Source: Cercis canadensis
Taxonomy: Eukaryota; Streptophyta; Magnoliopsida; Fabales; Fabaceae
Assembly (NCBI GenBank): GCA_003255065.1
Contig: QAOA01001288.1
Span: 93,071 to 157,070, forward strand
Length of the DNA stretch: 64,000 nt
Reading direction: 5' to 3'
Both the position numbers and the translations under genes were made by a program. Under the pieces are notes generated by a model, which was given only the letters and a program-made list of their open reading frames with translations, was not told the DNA's origin and made no database searches. Each line of letters starts with the position of its first letter. Position 1 is the first letter of the stretch. This document shows, piece by piece, positions 55,158 to 64,000 of this stretch.

Positions 55158-58100
55158 TGTGAGTATACACTTACTATTCCTTTTACTATGCTCCTGATAT
55201 TTTCCAATTATGCCTATAAAATCCATGCTTTGTCAATACATTCATGCTTACATTTGAGTTCAATTTGCTTTAAACATGGTACTTAATCCCACCATTTGTG
55301 TTTCAGGTGTTTCTCTGGTTGATCAAGCTAAAAGAAGGATTTTAGGAAGTTTCTGGAGCAAAATCAAAAGAATTTGAAGTGCAGACAAGGGACACAACCC
55401 ACACACGGCCGTGTGTGCACCCGTGTCCAGCATCCAAAAAGCCTTGCTCCAGTTTAATGAGAAACACAACCAGGATTTGTGAACGACACCCCCATGTTAG
55501 TGCTGTGTTCGATGTCCAGAGACACCCTGAGATGAACACCCCTTCACCATAAGTGAACACGACCATGTTGATGTTAACACGGCCTGAAGAAGAAGAGACA
55601 CAATCATGTTTTCAGTCCAGAAAAGGCAACTTAAGTGACACGCCCAGCAACCATAAGTGAACACAGCCGTGTCCAGTCCGTGTTCGAGCTTCTGAAGGTG
55701 AAACCTTAGAATTTAAAGTAGTATATATATGCACCTAAGAGGGGAAGTAAATGAGCTCCATCTTTTTGGACATCAAGAGGCAGATATAAAAGCCAAAGAC
55801 GGCAGTCCAACCCTAGAGGGTTGAAGCAGAACAAGATAGAAGATCAACCCCTTAAAAGAACTTCATGAGAATGAGTTTTTCTGATTCTATCATGTCTTCT
55901 CTGTATTTTGTTGATTCAGATTTTATCATGAACTAATTTGTAAAGGTTTAGATAGGATGAACCCTAGAACTACATCTGCACTTTTCTCCCTTTGATTTAA
56001 TGAGAATGTACCTTTCATAGAATTGTCTATGATTATTATTTGTGTTCAGTTGATAAAGCTAGCCATTGATTTAGCACCAAATTTCAGTTTATAGATTGAG
56101 AAATTGTAAAGTGAACAAGATCACTTGCAAGCAGTGGGATTTGCTTGGAATCACTAGAGATAGGGTTCACATAAGTCTTCTGATTTGAGTCAATGTACTA
56201 AGGGAATTCATAGAACATGAGCTAATGCATTCTTGGGGGTTTTGATTAGGAAGAGATTTCAGTCAATCAACCTTGGAATAGATGTCTTATTGTTTGAGAA
56301 AAATTAAAGCATAATTTAGGAATTTTCATCTGTCTAAGTAAAGATTTGGTGACCATTGAGTTAAAAATGAAAGTGCAATGTTTGTTCTAGGGGGATTCTT
56401 ATCTAGACCTATCCTTCTCAATTGATAAATCTATCAAATTTCTTGTTATTATTTTCTTGTCTTGTTTATATTAGTTTAGATTAAGTAGTTCATTCATTAA
56501 ACCACAATTCTGAGATTAGATAATAGAAAACGGATTACTACTAATAGCTATAGTTCCTCGTGGGAATGATATCCATACTCGATTAAGCTATTCTACAAAA
56601 TGATAGGTACACTTGCCTAGAGTGATTGTAGTATTGATTTAATTGAATACAATTCTAAATCAAAACATCAAGTTTTTGGCGCCGTTGTCGGGGACTATAA
56701 TATTAGGAACGTTTACTTTCTATTACTCTAATCATTTTATTTTCTTTAGATAAATTCTGGTTAGCCTTGAACCTCTTTCTTATCATTGTTTGTGGTTGAT
56801 CGTTGCAACAACTAATTTTACTGGTGTATGACACGAAGTAGTAAGAATAAGCTCTTTGAGTTGAATGCAGAAATTGAACGCGTATTGGAGAGAAAAGCAA
56901 GGAACAAGGTTATTCTACTACAAGATCAAACATCCGAGCTTATTTTCGAACAAGAACCTACCATGGCTGAGCAAGAAAGACCACAAACCATAGGAGATTA
57001 TGGAAGGCCATCAACTGCTGGAACTGAGTCCAGCATAACTAGACCTCCGGTGAATGCCAACAACTTTGAGATCAAGCTGGACATCATCCAGATGGTGCAA
57101 TAGCTTGTGCAATTAGATGGGTTGTCAGATGAAGACCCTCATACTCAAATCACAAATTTATTAGAGATTTGTGATACTTTTAAAATCAATGGAGCTAGTG
57201 AGGATGCAATTAGACTGAGGCTTTTCCCCTTTACACTAAGGGATAAAGCAAAATTATGGTTGAAGACATTACCTCCGGGTTCTATCAAGACATGTGATGA
57301 GCTCACTGAGAGATTTCTAAGCCGGTACTTCCCTCCAGCAAGAACAGCAAAGCTTAGAAATGACATATTCTCCTTCCAGCAATTAGATGGTGAAACACTT
57401 TACGAAGTATGAGAGAGATGGAAGGAATTGCTGAGAAAATGCCCACATCATGGGCTGGATTTGGGAGTTCATATGCAAACTTTTCACAGTGGTCTCAATT
57501 TCAAGACTAGACAGCTCATTGATTCTTCCTCAGAGGGAACCACAAGCTTTAAAACTCCTGAAGAACTGTAGAAACTAATTGAGAACATTGCTATGAACAA
57601 CTACCAGTGGGAGAACCAAAGAATGAAGGTCAGATCAGGAGGAGTGCACAATGTGGATACTGTCACCTCTTTAGAGGTGAAAATTGAGAATCTGACTAAG
57701 ATTGATAATCTTGGCAGACCTACTCCATCATCACCTATTATAAGCTGTGATATTTGTGGGGGAGGACATTTTAACCATGAATGTCAAGCACCCACCTTAG
57801 GACCAGTAATAGAACAAACAGATTATTTGGGAAATCGAATGCCCAATAATCTTTACTCTAACATGTATAATCCTAGGTAGAGAAATCACCTGAATTTTAC
57901 TTGGAGCAATCAAGGACAACAAAGACAAGGTTCTCCGCCTAGATTTCAGCAACCTCCTAACCCACCACAGAAGCTAACCATTGAAGATCAGCTTTCTAAA
58001 GTCATAACAGCATCAAAAGGCCTATTTAAAAGCATTGAAACAACTTTAAGAAATTAAGAGGCTTCCATCCACAACCTTGAAACTCAAATTGGTCAGCTAG

Positions 58101-58407
58101 CCAAGTTGATTTCAGAAAGACCACCAGGGACCAAACCCTAAGAACCTTCAAGGTCAATGGGCAGAGATTGAAGTTATACAATGGTGTTAGCATCCAAGAG
58201 CTTTACTGAGATGCTTGTCACCTCCAAGACCCCCTTTGCAGTAGTTCCTCAATCCTAAGTCCAACTAAATGACTGTAAAAAAGTGCTTGTTAGGAGGCAA
58301 CCCGACATTTAGTGTTTTGCTTTTATCTTCATTTTAGTTGTGATTTATGTTTGATTGTGTTTTCAAAGTTCTTAGTTAGTTTTATCTTTATTTTTTTTTT
58401 TTGTGGT
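55158..58407 (+). mobile_element. Athila-type Gypsy element: LTR, primer site, gag and 3' region
   Basis: LTR about 55158-56670 (TGTGAGTATACAC to AACATCA), holding CACGGCCGTGTG, ACACCCCCATG-like words (55385-55690). The tRNA-Asp primer site is at 56676-56694. Gag at about 56828-57890 shows DPHTQITNLLEICDTFKING, RLRLFPFTLRDKAKLWLKTL, LTERFLSRYFPPARTAK, and a CCHC finger CDICGGGHFNHEC. Shortly after gag comes the 3' block AAAGTGCTTGTTAGGAGGCA typical of Athila ends. Pol and envelope-like parts are deleted. Broken by several changes in gag. Confidence 0.85.
56676..56694 (+). promoter_or_regulatory. Athila primer-binding site (tRNA-Asp)
   Basis: TTGGCGCCGTTGTCGGGGA differs by one base from the Athila-lineage primer site TGGCGCCGTTGCCGGGGA. 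It lies 5 bases after the LTR end. Confidence 0.85.
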
Positions 58408-61125
58408 TGTGGACATCATATTCCATCCAGTAAACCAGAAAAATAGTAAAAATAATAATAAAGAAATATGGAGGAAAAGATAGAGACGTGGGGCATGTAT
58501 ATGGGCAGCATTTTTCATTAAAAAAAAAAAAAGAAATAGGAAGAAGTTGTGGGTGCATGGGAGACGTGAGTGAGAGGGAGACAAAAGAGAGGGAGATGGA
58601 GCAGCAGTTATAGAAACGTGAGAGAAGAGAGACGTGTAAACGGTTAGCAAGTGAGTAGCATAAAAGAGATAACCATAGAGCAGAAAAAAGGAAGGCAGCA
58701 GAGAGACCAACAAAACAGAAACCAAAAGGGCAGCAGAGAGACCAACAAACATAGCAGAAATAGATTTTCGGAGGACAGCAGAGAGACTAGAAAAACAGAG
58801 ACCCAAACAGCAGAAAAGAAAAAGATAGAGGGGAGAACAACAACCAAGAGACACCAGAAAACAGAGACCCAAAGGCAAAGAAAGAAAACAACAACAGAAA
58901 GAAAGGAAGCAAGAAGCAAAGCTGTAGAACAACAAAGCAGAGAACCATAAAAGTAAGAGCAGCAGTAGCAAAATAAAGAAAGCAGGGAACACTACGAGGT
59001 TTTATTTTTCCTTTTGTGATTCACTTAAAATTCTTTATGGTATCTAATTACTATTTTTGCAATCTTGTGTCTTGTTTATCATTAGCCATTGTCCATGAAT
59101 GACAAAATATTTGGTGCAAACATTTATACCTCAAAGAGAGAGGAACCAGGCTAGAGAGAGAAACCTGGTTAGAGAGAGAAACTAAGTTTTGAGAGTAAGT
59201 TGCATGGAGAAGAATAAATCATTGCCTTAGTCTCCAATTTTTTTTTTTTTGAGAAAATAAAACCTAAATCCATGTGTTTAAGGTTGAAAGAGGAAGATGG
59301 GTGGGATTTCTTCTTTTTGCTTCGACCTTACTTTCTTTACTGTCTCTGTTTTCATTCTCTAAATATGCTATATGTGTTTGTTTCCTTTATTTTAGTTGTT
59401 TAGTTTGTTTTCACGTCATTTTTTTTAGTATAGATTGATCCATTTGTACCACATAGAGAAAGAAAACAGTTTTAGAAAGAGAAAGCTTCATTTTCTAGAG
59501 AGAGAAACAAAAATTTTAGAGAGAGAAGTAGTACTTAAAAAGAGAAAGGTAGAGAAATTTTTCTACTTAGTCACTATTGATTAAAAAGCCAAACTGAGTC
59601 CATGGATTCAAGAGGTGGAGGAAGGAGATGAGATGGTGGTTGCTTTCCCTCATTTTCGGTCCTTGCTTCTTCCTGTAATATGCTTCCCTTCTCTGATGCA
59701 CATATCTTTCTTTGTTTTGTTTCTTTAATTTTTTTTTTTTAATTGCTGACTTAGATTTCAGGTTTGGGTTATTTTGTTTATGGGTTTCATTTTTGTTTTG
59801 TTTTGTTTAGAATTGAACTATTTTGTGTTTTGTGGACTGATAGTTTGCTATTGGCAGTAAAGGCCGAATTGGGCCATTTGTTTATGGTCATTTCTTTTGT
59901 TTCCTTTAAGTTAATTTGTTTTATGTTGTATATATGGGCTGGTCTTATTTATATGGAGCTATTTCATTTGGTTAGTAAGTTTGATTTCTGATGTGGGTTT
60001 TATTTATGTTGTTGGGCTTAATTTTTTTTATGGGTTTATATTTTTGGGTCATTAATTTCATGGGTAGTCACTTGTTGTTTAGTCTTATGTGGGTTGTTGA
60101 TTGGGCCAAAATCTGAATTGGGCCAGTCCATGTGTGTGTTTAATTTCACTTCTTTACTTATTTAGATTAGGCCTTTATTTTAGTTTATTTTTTTTATTAC
60201 ATTATTTTACTTGTTTATTTATTTATTTTAATTTTAATTTTTTTTTGTTTTCTTATTTATTTTATTTTTATTCTATTTTTAGATTATTTTAATTGTTTAT
60301 TTATTTATTTATTTTAATAATTTCATTTTTTTAATTTAATTTTATTTTATTTTCACTTTATTTTTCTTCTTTCTTTATTTAAATGGTTTAATTAAAATAA
60401 AATTAGAATTGAATTCATTTTTTTTTAAAAAAAAAAAGAAAAGAAAAAACATATATCATATAGTCTAGTTTAAATTGTACGAATAGCATCCATAGACCCC
60501 TTACTTGTCAAGGGAGGGATAAAAGCAACTTACCCCATAGGGGTGGCTCTCCTATCTGCCCGAGGTGAGGATAAGCGCCACTTTGGGAACCGAGAAGCGT
60601 GGGAACAAAGTGGAAGGATTAAGACACGATTAGATTCATGCATAACATAATTTTAACCTGGAAATTTTGAATTTCTTTTAATTTCATTTTTTTAAAAAAT
60701 AAAAATAAAAAAAACAATAAAAATTATTTGCAATCGTTGCGAACTACGCGGACTTTGATCCCTAATTAGGGTACGTAGGCATTCGAGGGTGACGAATCAA
60801 GTCCTGTTTTAAATAATCACCTATTTTTTCTTTTAGGGATGAAATAAATATAATTAGGCCATGATTTAATTTGCACAATTAATTTTAGGTAACCGTCGTT
60901 TAGACAGGTGTTATAGGGTGCCTAACACCTTACCTATACACAATTAGACTCCCAAACCCTCTCTGGTTCGCAAACATATTTTTTTTAGAAATTAAAGGGG
61001 GTTTTTCAATTGTTCCCAAGATTTTTAATACGATTGGTGGCGACTCCAGAGTTTTCATTTCGAAAACTAAATCTCTTTTTATTTTAGCCATCCTCATTAT
61101 AGCGACCTCCGGGTACGTTATGACA
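58408..61125 (+). repeat. 5' LTR of the Ogre/Tat-type element
   Basis: Shares the start, a purine-rich block (about 58560-58990 and 59130-59560), and the terminal block with the other LTRs: CTAACACCTTACC, CCCTCTCTGGTTCGCA, GGTGGCGACTCC and TTTCGAAAACTA. It lacks the 190-bp units. Frames on the minus strand over the purine-rich block are an artefact of composition. Confidence 0.75.
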
Positions 61126-61128
61126 GTT

Positions 61129-61145
61129 TGACGACTCCACTGGGG
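61129..61145 (+). promoter_or_regulatory. Primer-binding site for tRNA-Arg
   Basis: TGACGACTCCACTGGGG differs by one base from the reverse complement of the 3' end of a plant tRNA-Arg (TGGCGACTCCACTGGGG), the primer used by Ogre/Tat-type elements. It lies three bases after the LTR end. Confidence 0.85.
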
Positions 61146-61898
61146 TTCGCTGAGAGTCAAGCCTAGAAAGTTAATTGTGCAAAATAAATATGGCCTTTTT
61201 GTATTTTCTTTATCCCATTGTTCATTTAATTTTCATTATTTATTTCATGTATATATTGTGTATATATTTTTGCTTTGCATTCGTAAATAATTGTAGTATA
61301 TTTTGTGCTTTCTTTTGCAGCGGGTAAATGTAGAATGAGGTTTGTTTGCTTTCCCTACACACACGAAACATTAACAGTCATACTTCACACACTTTCTCTG
61401 GCTCTATACCCAAGTCACATTTAAACTTAGGGTTAGATAGGGAGTGAGCATTATCCCAAAGGGGCTAAGTACCCTTGTGATCTATGCAAAGCTCTCACTT
61501 GGATTGTAACTTGTCCTTTTAACATGAGTAAATATGAGAGGCACTACCTTTCGTCTATTCATGTTAACAAGACAAGGTCTCCGTCATCTCGATGAGAGGC
61601 AATCTATAGTACCTTGGACTTCTAGGATGTAGTACCGACCTAATAACCATGCACGTAATTTGACTGTACAAGCCCTCCTTTAGGTTAGATCATGACCACT
61701 AAGTTAAAATCCTTGAGCTTAGATGTCAACCTTTTCTTAAGACAATAGGGGAAACATGATTTCTCTCTTTTATTTTCTTCTCATTTTATTCGCTTTATTT
61801 CTCATTTGTAAATACACTGTAAATTTTTCTAACAAGGTTTGGTCACATTTTATTTTTGAACTTTTTAGCAATAATCCATAGGAGGTTGAATTGTTAAT

Positions 61899-63959
61899 AT
61901 GGCTAGTCGAGATCCTGTTTTTGAAAATTCTAAGACTTCACGAGCTTTCATAAGGGATATGGCATCACTACCAACTGAAGAGAGAGATTGTTTACCTAAG
62001 GGACATCCTAGCACATTGCCAAAGAGGCTTCGAGTCCATGTCGAAGTCAATGATGTGACTGAAGTAGACCGTTTTTTAAAATTACTACCCATTGATGAAA
62101 AGACAGCTTTTAATCAGAAATATGGAAAGATTTGGGACTTGTTGAAGGTTGAAGTACATGAGATGGCCGTGGTTACCATGTTGAATTATTGGGATCCTTC
62201 ATACCGTTGCTTAACTTTTGGAGTCATTGACACGACCCCGACCATTAAAGAGTATGCCTATATGCTGAATTTGCCATTGACTACTCAAACCAAGGTGTAT
62301 ACTCACAACAAGAATAAAGTTGCTTTGGGAAAGGTTGCTGAGTGGTTAGGTGTATCTGCTGAAATGATGAAAAATAAAATGATTCTAAAGGACACTAGCA
62401 TGAGGGGGTGGCCTATGGCTTTCATAATACCCAGTCTACAAAGTTTTCTTGATAAAAAGGAATGGGGAAAGCTGAGGGATTTGATTGCTTTATGTATCTA
62501 TGGACTTATTTTATTCCCATCTGCCAAGAATGCTATTAGTCTTTTAGCCGCCGATGTGTTTCAACAAGTTCTTGAGCACAAGATTAATCCAGTACCCACC
62601 ATATTGGCCGACACATTTGGAGCTCTAAATTTTTGTCGAAGGAAAGACGATGGTAAACTCAAATGTTGTTTACAACTTTTATTCGTCTGGCTTTTCTACC
62701 ATGTTCAAGGAAAAAATTATCCACGATTGACCAATTTTGGCTTTGGGATTGAGTTCATAAGGAAATTTACTGAATTGAAGATTGTGAAGAAGGATCGAGA
62801 TTTCTGGTTGAACCGTTATATTGGTATTGATGAAGGAAATTTTACATGGCGTTCTCATTGGTCTAAAGGGCATGTCATATTGGTTCGTTGCGGAGATTTT
62901 TCGTATGTGTCATTGATGGGTACTCGAGGTTGTGTGGCCTACACGCCTACACTAGTCTTGAGGCAATTCGAACACCTTCAATACATTCCTTACACTAAAG
63001 GACTTGTTGAAATGGAGTTCGAGTACGATTCTCAAGGGAGTGAAAATAACTTGTACAAGGTCAAGAAGGCTTGGGAAAGATTATCATTCCGATAAGAAGA
63101 CCCGTGCTCCGATACTGATGAGGCGATTACTTTGTATGGTACTTGGGTCCGAGAGAAAGCCAAAGAGGTCGTAGTACCACATGCTGCTACTATTTCTCAT
63201 CCACCTCCTATTGAAGTGTCTACTCGTGATTTTGAGGCTGAATTTTCCATGAAAGAAAAACTTAGAGAGGAAGAAATGAAAAGAAAATTAGATGAGCTAG
63301 AAGTTGAAAAGAAGAAATGGCTTGAAGAACGGGCTCAACTCATGAAGAGATTAGCAAGAGAAGAGAAAGAAAAGAGAAAATACCAAGACGTAGCTCAAAG
63401 TGCCTCATCGAAGCAAATTGAACAAATGGAGAGACAAATCCATGAGGTAAGAGAAGTGGCGAAACACAGACTTGAGCAGATAGGGTGTCTTAAAGCAAAG
63501 ATTGAAGAGCTAAAGGAGAATCTGGAAGAAGAAAAAGATGGTCACAAGCAACAAATGGAAAATTGGGAGAATGGGTATCAAAATATGAAAAAACTGAAAA
63601 CTCAAGAGGAAGAAGATAAAAAGTTTTTACGTTGTCAATGTGAAGACATGGAACACCAAAATACTGGCTTGGGCAATGCTCTTCAAAAGGCAAGAGAGAT
63701 GGTGACACTTTGGAAGCAACAATATGAACTTTTGAAAGAGAAAAAAGAAATGGATAAAGGAGGTGACGCTTCAAAGACCGAAAAATGGAAGAAGCGTTTT
63801 GAATATTTGATGGAGAATTCTTATGATAAAGCAGAAAAGCTGAGACAAAGAGTTCAAGAGGTCGAAGCTCACACGACTCCTTTTGCATTACCTACGAGGG
63901 ATTTGGAGAAACTTTTTGAAGAATGCAAGAGTATTTTAAATGGCATATCACAGCTATGA
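61899..63959 (+). CDS. Extra ORF of the Ogre-type element: PMD-like/DUF7745-like domain plus coiled coil
   Basis: Starts MASRDPVFENSKTSRAFIRD. The first roughly 400 residues form a globular domain with WDLLKVEVHEMAVVTMLNYW, DPSYRCLTFG, PTIKEYAYMLNLPL, MRGWPMAFIIPSL, LCIYGLILFP and FCRRKDDGKLKCCLQLLFVW. This resembles the plant DUF7745 family and, in layout, the plant mobile domain (compare FHMAFGDCTVTLQDVEVLLG in the MULE gene). The last roughly 275 residues are a Glu/Lys-rich coiled coil (EEEMKRKLDELEVEKKKWLE onward) suggesting oligomer formation. Position between primer site and the expected gag marks it as the Ogre extra ORF, whose function is unknown. As a retroelement part it is treated as a fossil; it is almost open. 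PMD kinship is inference. Confidence 0.7.
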
Positions 63960-64000
63960 GCTACTTGATATACTTGAGTTACAATCATTAATGAAATGTG

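Larger units (their letters stand above)
58408..64000 (+). mobile_element. Ogre/Tat-type element, 5' part: LTR, primer site and extra ORF
   Basis: The LTR runs from about 58408 (TGTGGACATCATATTCC, like the starts of the other Ogre/Tat LTRs) to 61125 (GGGTACGTTATGACA), 2.7 kb. A tRNA-Arg primer site follows at 61129. A roughly 750-bp leader precedes a long extra ORF (61899-63959). An ORF between primer site and gag is the signature of Ogre elements. Gag and pol would lie beyond the right edge. The visible part is nearly open, with about one break in the ORF, so it is the youngest-looking Ogre/Tat copy here. It is inserted in the 3' end of the Athila element. Confidence 0.82.

Noticed and set aside
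58372-58992. 206-residue frame on the minus strand, Leu/Phe/Ser-rich like a membrane protein
   Set aside because: It lies over the purine-rich block of an LTR; the composition alone produces a pyrimidine-coded hydrophobic frame. Similar frames occur at 43751-44187 and 36514-36753 over the same block in the other LTRs.
1-64000. tRNA, rRNA, snoRNA or miRNA genes
   Set aside because: No convincing structure found. The primer sites resemble tRNA ends only because they pair with tRNAs.

Overview
This window looks like nuclear DNA from a eudicot plant. It is AT-rich, has GT-AG introns, and is packed with nested plant transposable elements. Fragments of SKI2, RabGGTB, a UBC23-25-type E2 and a DnaJ protein are all of plant type. 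I cannot name the species. Only one small host gene looks intact, a B3-domain-like gene at 51534-52160. There is no sign of bacterial or organellar DNA, and I see no tRNA, rRNA or CRISPR array.

Layout. 1-3475 is the 3' part of a Reina-like Ty3/Gypsy element with a 152-bp LTR. 3476-5460 holds two more LTR-element remnants. 5460-8430 is mostly anonymous, with a possible SINE, a MITE and a hAT-like end. 8431-17683 is a 9.25-kb Mutator-like element (MULE) with about 245-bp terminal inverted repeats and a perfect 9-bp target duplication. It carries two convergent genes: a plant-mobile-domain (PMD) gene on + and a MURA transposase on -. A 1236-bp Pack-MULE carrying an E2 ubiquitin-conjugating-enzyme fragment sits inside the first codons of MURA, with its own 9-bp target duplication.

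21331-27774 is an island of two intron-containing host pseudogenes in the same orientation: a piece of the SKI2 RNA helicase, then nearly all of Rab geranylgeranyltransferase beta. The latter carries a 926-bp insertion and a 434-bp MULE-type MITE in its introns. 30300-35661 and 47441-50030 are two parts of an endogenous pararetrovirus (Caulimoviridae, - strand). The first part is split by a Pack-MULE carrying a DnaJ fragment. Between the two viral parts lies an Ogre/Tat-type Gypsy remnant (about 35662-47440) with a 4.29-kb solo LTR inside its gag, a 43-bp minisatellite and a 3.9-kb LTR. 52850-58407 holds an LTR fragment, Athila pieces and a possible CACTA fragment. 58408-64000 is the 5' part of another Ogre/Tat-type element: LTR, tRNA-Arg primer site, and a long extra ORF with a PMD-like/DUF7745-like domain plus a coiled coil.

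The strongest theme is that PMD-type genes ride on both a class II element (the MULE, where PMD takes the place that mudrB has in maize MuDR) and a class I element (the Ogre-type extra ORF) within one 64-kb window. The second theme is gene capture: two Pack-MULEs with recognisable host fragments (E2, DnaJ), plus the SKI2/RabGGTB island. Most lesions in the MULE genes and in the RabGGTB copy are C-to-T-type stops (CAG to TAG, TGG to TAG or TGA, CGA to TGA), as expected from long-term cytosine methylation.
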